Counted from the first letter of the stretch, positions 9,592-18,605 are shown. The stretch: 64,000 nucleotides of DNA from Evansella halocellulosilytica (GCF_002335745.1 NZ_NIST01000001.1:1395449-1459448), one strand, 5' to 3'. Notes: generated by a model from the sequence alone, not told the origin. Program-made: numbers and translations.

Positions 9592-10923
9592 CTACCCTTT
9601 CAAAGCTGTCAAATCTTGCTGGACTGGATTTCTAGAAAAGTGAAACTTTAAAACTAAGCCAGTTAGTAAAAGTAAAACGATATAAAGGGTAATAAAAAGA
9701 AAAAAGAGGATACCAACATTTCCTGATTGGGTTGCTGCGGTACTTGTTAGTTGAACACCATAAATCGTCCAAGGCTGTCTGCCGACACAACTAAATATCC
9801 AGCCCATTTCGATTCCTAACATAGATAAAGGTCCTGTAGTGATTAACGCGACTAATAACCAAGTGGGAAGATCACGATTTTTAAACAAAACCGACCAAAC
9901 AATGGCAAACGCTGCGATGCCGATTAATGAAAAACCAATTCCAACCATGATGTTGAATAGAGTGTGTACAAATAGAGGAGGCCACTCGTTTTCTGGAAAA
10001 TCATTTAATCCTTGAACGACTCCATCAGTTGTACCCGTAGCAAGCCAGCTTAACATACCTGGGATTTCAACTCCTCCAACGACAGATCCCGTTTCTGGAT
10101 CTGGAACCCCTAAAATAGCTAACGGAGCGTGATCTTGCGTTTCAAATAACCCTTCTGCTGCGGCAAGTTTTAATGGCATTTCATTATGGAGCATTTTTGC
10201 TGTATCATGTCCGTTTGTTGCTGTATAAATGCTTGCGATTAAAGCGATAACGAGTGTCAGCATTAACCCTTTTTTATGGTATGTCCGTTCTTCTTCTGAA
10301 CGTTTTTTTCGTAGAAGTTTATAAGCGGCAATTGAGACAAGGACAAATGCTCCCGTCATATAAGCTGTAGCTAGTACATGCTTAGATGTCACCCACATAC
10401 TTGGATTCATGACTGCAGCCCAAGGATCGACATCGGTTACTTGACCGTTTTCAAGATGAAAACCTCTTGGAGTGTTCATCCATGAGTGAGCAATATTAAT
10501 CAAATATGCAGAAGCGGATGCTCCAATAGCAACGAATGCGACACTAATCACTCTCATTAAGCTCGACAATCGATCAGCTGCATACACGTATATCGACATA
10601 AACACAGCTTCAAGAAAGAAAGCGAAAATCTCAATTTGAAAAGGTACTGCAATCACTTTTCCGACGATCTCCATAAAACCAGGCCATAATAATGACAACA
10701 TGACACCGACAATCGTTCCAGATGGAATGGCAACACCGAGTAAAATCGCAAATCCTTTCGTCCATCTTTTTGCCATTACACCGTAATCATCATCTTTACG
10801 AATCCATCTCATGATTTCTGCAAAAAAAATCATCAGTGTTACACCAACACCTAATGTTGCAAAAATAATATGAAATGCCATGGAAGAACCGAATAACATT
10901 CGCGAAAGTAATACTTGATCCAT
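9592..10923 (-). CDS. ythA: Cytochrome bd-type quinol oxidase subunit I (YthA-like)
   Basis: Heme-bearing subunit that oxidises quinol and reduces oxygen. 443 residues, the exact length of B. subtilis YthA, with the short Q-loop of CydA relatives. Visible heme-ligand positions are His in RMLFGSSMAFH (residue 18 or so), His in TSKHVLATAY and Met in EMGWIFSCVGRQPW; GRQPW is the family hallmark. ATG 10923 follows GGAGATG. First gene of a two-gene operon with ythB; no CydCD assembly transporter is next to it. Confidence 0.9.
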   Translation of the reverse strand: MDQVLLSRMLFGSSMAFHIIFATLGVGVTLMIFFAEIMRWIRKDDDYGVMAKRWTKGFAILLGVAIPSGTIVGVMLSLLWPGFMEIVGKVIAVPFQIEIFAFFLEAVFMSIYVYAADRLSSLMRVISVAFVAIGASASAYLINIAHSWMNTPRGFHLENGQVTDVDPWAAVMNPSMWVTSKHVLATAYMTGAFVLVSIAAYKLLRKKRSEEERTYHKKGLMLTLVIALIASIYTATNGHDTAKMLHNEMPLKLAAAEGLFETQDHAPLAILGVPDPETGSVVGGVEIPGMLSWLATGTTDGVVQGLNDFPENEWPPLFVHTLFNIMVGIGFSLIGIAAFAIVWSVLFKNRDLPTWLLVALITTGPLSMLGIEMGWIFSCVGRQPWTIYGVQLTSTAATQSGNVGILFFLFITLYIVLLLLTGLVLKFHFSRNPVQQDLTALKG

Positions 10924-11231
10924 GTCTACATCTCCATTTCCTTATGCTGTCCTATGGATTAGATTGCATGTTTTTCGCAAGAGTATTCATTATTTATCCA
11001 AATTTGGTTAGAAAAAAGAGGATGTCTCAAAAGTTACAACCTCTTTTTTCATATTTATTTTGATTTACTTACTGAATACTTATGGTGGATGCCTTCCGCG
11101 AACTGACACCGAGCTTCCTCGGAACTTCACTTAGCTCGTTTTTTGTCCTAGTCTTGCATTACTATTCCATCTTTTGATGACGTCAATTAGTGGTGCGAAA
11201 TGACCTCGAGCAGATGGCGACTGACTCCTTT
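10924..11231. other. Spacer between cbaA and ythA
   Basis: 308 bp without a gene. It contains the terminator at 11012-11049 and a small hairpin on the minus strand, CCGAG-GAAG-CTCGG at 11111-11124. The ythAB promoter must lie in the first part, but I see no convincing -35/-10 pair. Confidence 0.4.
11012..11049. terminator. Bidirectional terminator between cba and yth operons
   Basis: AAAAAAGAGG (11012-11021) and CCTCTTTTTT (11040-11049) form a stem with A- and T-tracts at both ends. For the minus-strand genes it would separate cbaDBA from ythAB. Confidence 0.7.
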
Positions 11232-12935
11232 TTATTTGATTAAATTGTTAAATGTAGGTGACCCAGGAGGGGAATTCACGATCATGTCATAGAGGGGTAC
11301 CGTATAAGCGAACAAGATAAGGACAATCGTAATACCAATCCAAAGTTTCCAGTTTTCTAAAAAAGCAGGTGTTTTTTCAGTGTCTTCTGGATCTGTTGTC
11401 ATCGGAAATTCAGTTTCTCCTTTAGGAGCAAGGAATGCTAAATGGATGAAATTGTAGAACATTAAAACACCTGCAGCGGTCAATATGACTCCACCAATCC
11501 CGACGGTAATATTACTTGCGAATATCCCTTCAAACCATTCTAACGCTTGTGGGTGATCCTGATATGTCGTATAAGCAGTCCGCCGCGGAGCTCCGAATAA
11601 TCCGAGAAGGTGCATTGCTCCTGACATTAAGAACATTCCGATTGTCCACATCCACGTTTGGACGATCCCGCAGCGATTTGCATGTTTTGTGAAACGTCGT
11701 CCAGTAAGGTGAGGAAGTAACCAATATGCCGCCCCAAAAAAGGTAAGCAACACTGTCGTTCCGACTGTTAAATGAAAATGTCCAACGACCCATAATGTGT
11801 TATGGATAACTGAATTTAATTGAAAGCTTGCATTAATAATTCCGCCAGCACCAGCAGGGATAAAAACAAGCATCCCCATAAATGGAGCGAAAAAGCGAAC
11901 ATCTCCCCACGGAAGCTTCTTCATCCAGCTAAACAATCCTTTGCCACCTTTTGCTCTCCCGGTTTGTTCAAAGGTAGCAAAGATGGAGAACGCTGTTAGG
12001 AGAGAAGGGACGACAACAACAAATGTTAAGATCGTTTGAATGTATTTCCAAAACTCTGTAATTCCAGCTTCCATTAATTGATGGTGAAAGCCGACAGGAA
12101 TGGAAAAAAGTAAAAATAGAACGAATGCGAGTTTTGCAAGAGAAGCACTAAAAAGTCTCCCGCCGATTAATTTAGGAATAATCAAATACCATACCATGTA
12201 TGCTGGCATAATCCAGAAATAAACGAGTGGATGTCCGAAATACCAAAACAACGTTCGGCTCAATAACACATTGATTCCATCTGTTAGTCCAAGAGCCCAA
12301 GGAATCATCTGAACTAAAACGGTTGTTGCCACTCCTAGCCCTGAAACAATCCATAATAGTAATGTAGCAGTAGCCATAAATCCGAAAAGCGGTGTCGGCT
12401 TTCCATTGTTTATCTTTTTCCATTTAAAAAAGTGGGTAAGGATTGCAGCCGCTCCGATCCAAGTACCAACGACAAACGTGGCTAAACCGCTATAAAACAG
12501 CCAATGTGCTTGAAGAGGTGTATAAAAAGTATAAAGAACCGAAGCTTCGTTTAGTAAAATCATCGTTGCAGCCATCAATGTTCCAATTGTCGTAAGGATG
12601 AAGCCAGTCCAGCCAAATTTTCGAAGTCGATCAGTAAAAGCTCCTTGTGTTTTACTCATTCCTGCAAAGAAAAATCCAAAAATAAAATAAGTCGTAAATA
12701 CAATTGCAAGAAGCACCCCGTGAACCGTTAAAATTTGATAGTAACCAAGCCAAGCAGGGAGTTCGATCATGCCTCCACGAGCTAAACCTTGAAGTAAACC
12801 ACCAAACACGCCAATAATAAAAGCGACAAATGCAACAGAGAGGTGAGCGATAGCGAGTTTGCGGTCTTTTGGATCGACACTCGTTTGAATGTCATAGCTG
12901 TAATCTTCTTTTAATGCTAAGTTAGTCTGCTTCAT
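11232..12935 (-). CDS. cbaA: ba3/bo3-type cytochrome c oxidase subunit I
   Basis: Catalytic heme-copper subunit reducing oxygen to water and pumping protons, with about 13 membrane segments over 567 residues. Ligand motifs seen: low-spin heme His in LTVHG, CuB His and cross-linked Tyr in WYFGHPLVYFW, the CuB His pair in VGFHHQ, and heme ligands in VVGHFHLTVG. The sequence is of the B-type (ba3, CbaA) rather than the long CtaD type. ATG 12935 overlaps the TGA of subunit II by four bases, showing translational coupling. Such oxidases are typical of alkaliphilic and thermophilic bacilli (general knowledge). The operon order is cbaD-cbaB-cbaA. Confidence 0.93.
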   Translation of the reverse strand: MKQTNLALKEDYSYDIQTSVDPKDRKLAIAHLSVAFVAFIIGVFGGLLQGLARGGMIELPAWLGYYQILTVHGVLLAIVFTTYFIFGFFFAGMSKTQGAFTDRLRKFGWTGFILTTIGTLMAATMILLNEASVLYTFYTPLQAHWLFYSGLATFVVGTWIGAAAILTHFFKWKKINNGKPTPLFGFMATATLLLWIVSGLGVATTVLVQMIPWALGLTDGINVLLSRTLFWYFGHPLVYFWIMPAYMVWYLIIPKLIGGRLFSASLAKLAFVLFLLFSIPVGFHHQLMEAGITEFWKYIQTILTFVVVVPSLLTAFSIFATFEQTGRAKGGKGLFSWMKKLPWGDVRFFAPFMGMLVFIPAGAGGIINASFQLNSVIHNTLWVVGHFHLTVGTTVLLTFFGAAYWLLPHLTGRRFTKHANRCGIVQTWMWTIGMFLMSGAMHLLGLFGAPRRTAYTTYQDHPQALEWFEGIFASNITVGIGGVILTAAGVLMFYNFIHLAFLAPKGETEFPMTTDPEDTEKTPAFLENWKLWIGITIVLILFAYTVPLYDMIVNSPPGSPTFNNLIK

Positions 12936-13405
12936 TGCGGAATCACCTCAATTGTCATCTGCATATAGTGGTGGCCAGTACCACAGTATTCATTACACAA
13001 TACGAGATACTCACCGGATTCAGTAAAAGTATGGGAAGTCATATTGACATGTCCAGGTGTAATCATCATGTTGACATTTGTACCTGGAATGGTGAAACTG
13101 TGTACGACATCTTTGCTCGTTACTTCAAAATAGACGGTCGCCCCTTCTGGAACTTCAATTACACCGGGATCATAGCCAAATGCTTGGGCAATTAACCTTG
13201 CCCTGTACGTATTTTCATCAATTTTCTCCAATCCTGGATTTGACCAAACAGGATCCTCATCCAAGTTTTGTGAATCAACGGTTGTCATATGACTAGGTGG
13301 CTGATGACCAAAGGCAAATGCCGCTACTCCGAGTACGGCAAGAAAGAATATTAATGATCCAATTCCAAATATTAACCAGATTTTTTCATATTTGTGTAAG
13401 TGCAT
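12932..13405 (-). CDS. cbaB: ba3-type cytochrome c oxidase subunit II (CuA)
   Basis: Electron-entry subunit. 157 residues: one N-terminal membrane anchor (about residues 8-32), then an external cupredoxin domain with the dinuclear CuA site in LCNEYCGTGHHYM and the upstream His in VVHSFTIP. The intact CuA motif indicates a cytochrome c, not quinol, donor. ATG 13405 has a G-rich binding site upstream. Its 3' end overlaps cbaA by four bases and its 5' end follows the small subunit gene by 18 bp. Confidence 0.92.
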   Translation of the reverse strand: MHLHKYEKIWLIFGIGSLIFFLAVLGVAAFAFGHQPPSHMTTVDSQNLDEDPVWSNPGLEKIDENTYRARLIAQAFGYDPGVIEVPEGATVYFEVTSKDVVHSFTIPGTNVNMMITPGHVNMTSHTFTESGEYLVLCNEYCGTGHHYMQMTIEVIPQ

Positions 13406-13423
13406 CGAGTCATTCCCCCTCTA

Positions 13424-13567
13424 TCAAATGCGTCCTAAAAATAAAAAGAATACGATAAACCATGAAATTAAAATGAAAGTTCCGATAGACATGACAAAGA
13501 CGAGAGTGCCTTTTAGCGTAGATTCACCTCGATTTTTTGGTGAGTTGCTATCGTTTCGGATACTCAT
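13424..13567 (-). CDS. cbaD: Small cytochrome oxidase subunit IIa (CbaD-like)
   Basis: A 47-residue protein, MSIRNDSNSP..., with a polar N-terminus and one hydrophobic helix (about residues 22-44) ending in FLFLGRI. It opens with ATG 13567 after AAGGAGGGA and stops 18 bp before cbaB. Size, single helix and position in front of subunit II match the subunit IIa that completes ba3 oxidases, as in Thermus and Geobacillus. Name is by context and topology; no catalytic residues are expected. Confidence 0.8.
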   Translation of the reverse strand: MSIRNDSNSPKNRGESTLKGTLVFVMSIGTFILISWFIVFFLFLGRI

Positions 13568-13886
13568 GCAATGTCCCTCCTTATGTAAATGTACTTAATT
13601 AAGACTCCCACCATCATCATAGATGATTGGACCTATAAAATGAGATCGATAATGTGAAATATTCGTGAATAATTGTAAAAATATTACATTTTTACTATCG
13701 CTGTAGTGTTTACATAATTTGGGATTTAGAAAAACGATAAGATCATATAGGGAAATGAGATTAAAATGGTTAGACGGAAGGACTTATTATCGTACGCTGA
13801 TTGAGTAGAAAGAACAGTTCAGTTATTGAGTCCTTGCTTTGGTAAAGAAAGGGCTTCCACAATTTTGTGACAAGGGGCAAACGTCG
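13568..13886. other. Divergent promoter region of cba operon and iron ABC gene
   Basis: AT-rich 319-bp stretch without a gene. The cba promoter should lie here on the minus strand, but no strong -35/-10 pair was found. Confidence 0.4.
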
Positions 13887-13941
13887 TTGACGGTGTAAAA
13901 AAAGTTGTGCTATACTTTATCTGAAATGAAAATCATTCTCA
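13887..13941 (+). promoter_or_regulatory. Sigma-A promoter with overlapping Fur box
   Basis: TTGACG (13887) and TATACT (13911) are separated by 18 bp. Directly downstream, 13922-13941 reads TGAAATGAAAATCATTCTCA, close to the Fur consensus GATAATGATAATCATTATC. Repression by iron-loaded Fur is therefore expected. Confidence 0.75.
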
Positions 13942-14030
13942 ACTAATTTATAATAATTCTAACTAAGCAAACAGACATTGATCTGAATAATAAATTGGAC
14001 CAACCGTGAACGATTGGGAGGTAAAGGGCG

Positions 14031-15089
14031 ATGAGCTTTATACAACTTGATAACTTAACAAAATATTTTACTGGTTCTCAAGATGCGGCAGTGACTAACA
14101 TGAATTTAAATATTCATCAAGGCGAAGTCATCACTCTGCTTGGACCGAGCGGGTGCGGAAAAACGACAACCCTTCGTATGGTTGCGGGCTTTGAGCAACC
14201 GAGTAAAGGCTCTATACACATAGATGGTAAAGTCGTATACAGCGATACTCAATCTCTGCCACCTGAAAAACGAGGCATTGGAATGGTCTTTCAAGATTAT
14301 GCATTGTTTCCGCATATGACAATTATGAAAAATGTCATGTTTGGATTGAATAAATGGGGAGCTCGTGAAAAGAAGAAGCGAGCAAAGGAAGTATTAGAGT
14401 TAGTAGGTCTCGAGGATTTTGCTAATCGTTACCCTACTCAGTTATCGGGAGGTCAACAACAGCGTGTCGCTTTAGCACGTGCACTAGCTCCTAAACCTCA
14501 TGTCGTGCTAATGGATGAACCATTTAGTAATCTTGACGCAGGACTTCGTGAAAAGATGCGCTTTGATGTGACGAACATTTTACGTAAGGCGAATACGACT
14601 GCTATTATTGTTACACATGACCAAAAGGACGCATTTGCGGTTTCTGACAGAGTTGTCGTCATGAAGGACGGTGTCATTCAACAAATTGCTTCACCAAGAG
14701 AGATGTACCGTTGTCCAAAGAATTGTTTCGTCGCTCAATTTGTCGGGAAAACAAATTTGTTAACTGGAACGATGGACTTTGATCAAAAACATATTCATAC
14801 GAATATCGGGAAAGTTTGTTTGCCTGAACAATGGCAAGAACAATTAGACACTGTTAAATTATCGATTCGCCCTGAAGGCTGCAAGCTAGTCGACGGAGGA
14901 CAATATTGCGGTGCTGTTGAACGTGTCACATATGGCGGTGAATATCAGGAGCTATATGTAAGACTCCATAATGAACCAGAGCTTTCTAATGAACCGATGC
15001 TCATTTATGCACCGATTGAACAGGATATCGAGGTTGGAACGATCGTCTCGTTTGATATAAAACCAGAGCTCGTCGCTTTAGTTGAATAA
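14031..15089 (+). CDS. fbpC: Iron(III)-type ABC transporter ATP-binding protein
   Basis: Cytosolic ATPase of an ABC importer, 352 residues. Walker A GPSGCGKT (about residues 38-45), Q-loop in MVFQDYALFP, signature LSGGQQQRVALARAL, Walker B VVLMDEPFSNLD and switch His in IVTHDQKDA are all intact. The last 110 residues form a TOBE-like domain. This architecture is shared by FbpC (ferric iron), PotA (polyamine) and CysA. The Fur box in front of the gene favours ferric iron. No permease or binding protein adjoins it, and a strong terminator follows, so it is an orphan ATPase that must work with partners encoded elsewhere. The symbol is provisional. Confidence 0.78.
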   Translation: MSFIQLDNLTKYFTGSQDAAVTNMNLNIHQGEVITLLGPSGCGKTTTLRMVAGFEQPSKGSIHIDGKVVYSDTQSLPPEKRGIGMVFQDYALFPHMTIMKNVMFGLNKWGAREKKKRAKEVLELVGLEDFANRYPTQLSGGQQQRVALARALAPKPHVVLMDEPFSNLDAGLREKMRFDVTNILRKANTTAIIVTHDQKDAFAVSDRVVVMKDGVIQQIASPREMYRCPKNCFVAQFVGKTNLLTGTMDFDQKHIHTNIGKVCLPEQWQEQLDTVKLSIRPEGCKLVDGGQYCGAVERVTYGGEYQELYVRLHNEPELSNEPMLIYAPIEQDIEVGTIVSFDIKPELVALVE

Positions 15090-15090
15090 A

Positions 15091-15129
15091 AAAGGAACTG
15101 CCCGCTTTATTAAAGGGCAGTTCCTTTTT
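15091..15129 (+). terminator. Terminator after the iron ABC ATPase
   Basis: AAAGGAACTGCCC and GGGCAGTTCCTTT form a perfect 13-bp stem followed by T residues. The group II intron begins at the next bases. Confidence 0.95.
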
Positions 15130-15130
15130 A

Positions 15131-17016
15131 GTGCGCCCAGCATGGGTGTAATCTATAGGGTGAAAGTCCCGAACCACGAAGGCAGAAGTAGTGGTTAGCC
15201 AAACGCAAGGGTGTCCATGGTGACGTGGAATCTGAAGGAAGCGAGCGGCAGACCTCCGGTCTGAGGAACACGAACTTCATATGAGGCTAGGTATCACTGG
15301 ATGAGTTTGCTAAACAAAACAAAGTCCGTTCTGCCGAAGGTGGTACAGAGTAAATGAAGCAGATAGGTGGAGGGAAAGATTGCACTCTTACCTGGGGAGG
15401 CCTGGCTGTAACGCCAAGCTCACTTGGTAACCTATTTAGTGATAAATAGCTGAACAGTCAGGAGTCAGCAGAGGCCATAGTACTTTGAATGATCTAGAGA
15501 TTTAAGGGAAGGGCCGAATCATTTAAGAAGAATTAGCGCTTGGCGTACGTATTACTCAATGAAGCAGAAACATATAATCCTTCCTAATGGAGGACGTGGT
15601 GAATCCCACAGGGGACATAAGAAGGGCTGAGAGTAATACCACACAAGAAGATGATCTAATTCACGTAGGAGATTGATAAGAATGTTGGAACGAGTTCTAT
15701 CACGGCAAAATTTAAATCGCGCACTCGAAAGAGTGGAGCGTAATAAAGGAAGTCACGGTGTAGATGGGATGAACGTACAAAACCTACGACCTTATCTTCA
15801 TGAACACTGGGCATCCCTGCGAGCTCAGCTCGAAAGTGGTACCTATCAACCTCAACCTGTTCGCCGAGTCGAAATCCCGAAACCGAGCGGAGGTAAGAGG
15901 AAATTAGGAATCCCGACTGTGATAGACCGTTTCATACAACAGGCTATTGCACAAACACTGAGTGAGGTTTATGACCCAACATTCTCCACCAAAAGTTTTG
16001 GGTTCCGACCAGACAAACGTGCTCACGACGCTGTTCGACAAGCTAGGGGGTATATTAAAGAGGGTTGTCGCTGGGTCGTGGACATTGACCTAGAGAAATT
16101 CTTCGATAAGGTAAACCATGATAGATTAATGAGAACAATAAGTTATCGAGTGGATGACCCCATACTACTTAGGTTGATACGTAGGTATCTTCAATCTGGT
16201 GTGATGGAGAAAGGCCTTGTCAGTCCTAATACTGAAGGGACTCCGCAAGGAGGACCGCTTAGTCCCCTCCTGTCTAACATTGTTCTAGACGAACTTGACA
16301 AGGAACTGGAGGAAAGAGGTCTTGCCTTCGTACGCTATGCCGACGATTGTAATATCTACGTCCGCTCTAGAAGAGCAGGTGAACGGATAATGGAAAGTAT
16401 TACAACGTTTATTGAGAAGAAACTCAAACTGAAGGTGAACAAAGAGAAGAGTGCAGTAGACCGACCATGGAGAAGAACATTCCTAGGCTTCACTTTCACC
16501 AACAACATTAAACAACCGAAAATTAGAGTATCCAAGCAAAGTATTCAACGTTTTAAACTGAGAATACGAAAACTCACCTCGAGGAAATGGTCAATTTCTA
16601 TGGGGGATAGGATAGAGAAAATCAACCGCTATCTGATCGGTTGGATGGGCTATTATCAACTAGCCGAAACTACCTCAGTCTTTAAAAGGATTGATGGTTG
16701 GCTTCGAAGAAGGTTGAGGATGATTCGATGGAAAGAGTGGAAGAAGATTAAAACGAAACAAAAGAATCTTAGGAAGCAAGGAATCAATGAACAACAGGCA
16801 TGGGAGTGGGCTAATTCTAGACTAGGATACTGGCGTATAGCTAAAAGTCCTATATTAGATAGAGCCCTTGATAACCGATATTGGAATAATCAAGGGCTTA
16901 AAAGTCTACTTTTGAGATATCAATCGTTACGTTGGACTTAAATGAAACCGCCGTGTACCGAACGGTACGCACGGTGGTGTGAGAGGTCGGGGGTTAGTCA
17001 CCCCCTCCTACTCGAT
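15131..17016 (+). mobile_element. Group II intron, class C
   Basis: About 1.9-kb ribozyme. The 5' end GTGCGCCCAGC lies directly after the T-tract of a terminator, the usual target of class C introns. A 550-nt structured RNA precedes the reverse transcriptase ORF. Domain V is at about 16945-16979, with a CGC triad typical of class C, a GUACC/GGUAC stem and a two-base CG bulge. Domain VI follows and the 3' end is near CCTACTCGAT (about 17016). The element looks intact and is probably mobile. The 3' boundary is certain to within a few bases only. Confidence 0.9.
15682..16941 (+). CDS. ltrA: Group II intron reverse transcriptase/maturase (class C)
   Basis: 419-residue intron-encoded protein that binds the unspliced RNA for splicing and copies the intron at its target. 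The reverse transcriptase fingers/palm include GSHGVDGM, RKLGIPTVIDRFIQQAI, FGFRPDKRAHDA, the active-site YADD, and GTPQGGPLSPLLSNI. The maturase X domain is at the C-terminus (GWMGYYQLAET). No H-N-H endonuclease is seen, as is usual for class C. ATG 15682 follows TAGGAG; an in-frame TTG at 15673 is less likely. Confidence 0.95.
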   Translation: MLERVLSRQNLNRALERVERNKGSHGVDGMNVQNLRPYLHEHWASLRAQLESGTYQPQPVRRVEIPKPSGGKRKLGIPTVIDRFIQQAIAQTLSEVYDPTFSTKSFGFRPDKRAHDAVRQARGYIKEGCRWVVDIDLEKFFDKVNHDRLMRTISYRVDDPILLRLIRRYLQSGVMEKGLVSPNTEGTPQGGPLSPLLSNIVLDELDKELEERGLAFVRYADDCNIYVRSRRAGERIMESITTFIEKKLKLKVNKEKSAVDRPWRRTFLGFTFTNNIKQPKIRVSKQSIQRFKLRIRKLTSRKWSISMGDRIEKINRYLIGWMGYYQLAETTSVFKRIDGWLRRRLRMIRWKEWKKIKTKQKNLRKQGINEQQAWEWANSRLGYWRIAKSPILDRALDNRYWNNQGLKSLLLRYQSLRWT

Positions 17017-17181
17017 TATAATTACATTCTTTGTAAACCACAGGCTCTGCCTGTGTGAAAATAAACTTTTAAGAGTTGTATTCGTGAGATTTCTTTAAAA
17101 GTAACGAATAGTTGGAAGGGATTCTGTGCTTCTTCCTCTTCTAGTATATTCGTGGTTGTGAATGCGTCGAAGCAGTTTGAT

Positions 17182-17389
17182 TGCTTTTCGTACCGCCAAT
17201 GGTCACGAAATCTACTCTTGACGGTACATTTTCTGCTTTTCGTACCGTCAAGGGTCATGAAAACTTCTCTTGGCGGTACATATTCTGCTTTTCGTACCGT
17301 CAAGGGTCATGAAAACTTCTCTTGGCGGTACATTTTCTACTTTTCGTACCGTCAAGGGTCACGAAATCTTCTCTTGACGGACCAAATTA
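17182..17389. repeat. Four tandem 52-bp hairpin repeats
   Basis: Units start at 17182, 17234, 17286 and 17338, exactly 52 bp apart, each opening with TGCTTTTCGTACCG or a close variant. Inside each, TACCGTCAAG and CTTGGCGGTA (or CTTGACGGTA) face each other around a loop of about 16 bases, so each copy can fold into a hairpin, with G-U pairs, on either strand. They lie between the intron and the 3' end of the convergent rhomboid gene. Not a CRISPR: the unit is continuous without unique spacers. Confidence 0.9.
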
Positions 17390-17442
17390 AATAAGGTCCT
17401 TTAAGGGACTCTGGTGTTAAAGTGCCCTTATAGGGCGAAATT

Positions 17443-17465
17443 AAAACCGCCCGTTTTACGGGCGG
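17443..17465 (-). terminator. Terminator of the rhomboid gene
   Basis: CCGCCCG-TAAAA-CGGGCGG on the minus strand followed by TTTT. It lies about 85 bp after the rhomboid stop. Further small hairpins at 17394-17436 (GGTCCTTTAAGGGACT, GCCCTTATAGGGC) precede it on the plus strand. Confidence 0.8.
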
Positions 17466-17550
17466 ACACTTATTGTTATGTTTTTAATAATTATAGCTGC
17501 AGCATTTCCATAGAAAAGGAATAGGCAAGGCACTTATATTTTGGTTTATC

Positions 17551-18300
17551 CTACAATATGAAGGAAAGAATGATAGCAAGTAAAATGATGACACCAATTA
17601 CAATAGAGACAAGCTTTACTCTTTGTTTCGCCTTCGCTTGTTTATTCCAACGGTTCGGATCAAAGGTGACATCGTTCGGATCTGTCGCTTTTCGGTAACG
17701 TCCGTAACGCGTGACTTTATATAAGATAATCGGACCGATGGCAGCACCAGCGATCAACCCGAAAATATGAGCGAGTATATTCACATTAGGATTCATAAAC
17801 GTCATCACGACACCTAAAATAACGATTGTCATAATAAGCTGAGAATTTCCTGGATCGATGAGATCTTTTCGATACATCACCATGTATAAATAAATTCCGA
17901 ACAGACCGAAAATCGCCCCAGAGGCACCTAAATGGAACAAAAAGGGATCGCCAAGGAAATACGTAGCAATGTTCGCTAAAATGCCTGTTACGAAATAAGC
18001 AACAATAAACCGGAATTTTCCGAGCATGCTTTCTAATGCAGGACCGAATAAAACGAGAGAAAAGGAATTGAAAAGCATATGCATCATTGATCCGTGTAAA
18101 AAAATCGGAGTAACTAGTCGCCAATATTCGCCCATAGCAACTAATATATTACTACCAATACCAAAATTTCTTATTTCCTGACCGCCAAGAAAAGGAAAAA
18201 GGGAAACCCAAACATGTAAAATAATATGAATAGCAACTAGCGTAGTCACGACTGGATAAGATCTTATAAAACTTTGAAAACTTTCGTTTCGTATAAACAT
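17551..18300 (-). CDS. ydcA: Rhomboid-family intramembrane serine protease
   Basis: Cleaves membrane helices within the bilayer. 249 residues with six membrane segments. The catalytic Ser lies in GASGAIFG, the His in NILAHIFGLIAG, and the conserved HMLFNSF motif belongs to helix 2. A basic 30-residue tail and an extra C-terminal membrane segment (about residues 229-248) make it longer than B. subtilis YdcA (about 199). The ATG at 18300 follows AAAGGAGATC. It is divergent from acpS as ydcA is in B. subtilis. Substrates are unknown. Confidence 0.88.
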   Translation of the reverse strand: MFIRNESFQSFIRSYPVVTTLVAIHIILHVWVSLFPFLGGQEIRNFGIGSNILVAMGEYWRLVTPIFLHGSMMHMLFNSFSLVLFGPALESMLGKFRFIVAYFVTGILANIATYFLGDPFLFHLGASGAIFGLFGIYLYMVMYRKDLIDPGNSQLIMTIVILGVVMTFMNPNVNILAHIFGLIAGAAIGPIILYKVTRYGRYRKATDPNDVTFDPNRWNKQAKAKQRVKLVSIVIGVIILLAIILSFIL

Positions 18301-18605
18301 AATGGATCTCCTTTATTTAAATTACTTAATTGTTAAGTGTGAAACTAAAGGCTCTCGCATCGTAACCTTTAAGTAATAAAATGATCAACGCAATTTTTAC
18401 TGTATACTATCATAAGATTAAAGCCTATGGACGATAGAATAACAGCAACTAAGGTTAATTAACAAGCCAAGTTTTGTTTAATATTTATTAAGCATTATTT
18501 TACCATAGGATGAATCGCGATACCTATTCAGATATATTATTAACGTATTCATAACCATCATCGTGTAGAATAAAAGTAAAGGAAATCAAATCGGAGGTAC
18601 CGACT
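18301..18605. other. Divergent intergenic region rhomboid/acpS
   Basis: 305 bp, AT-rich, no gene. It contains CCTATGGACGATAG (18425) and, about 40 bp on, AGCCAAGTTTTGTTTA, a pair of motifs that recurs with changes near 34156-34230. No convincing promoter was recognised. Confidence 0.35.

Noticed and set aside
17182..17389. CRISPR array
   Set aside because: Units are directly contiguous 52-bp near-identical copies with no unique spacers, and no cas genes are present.
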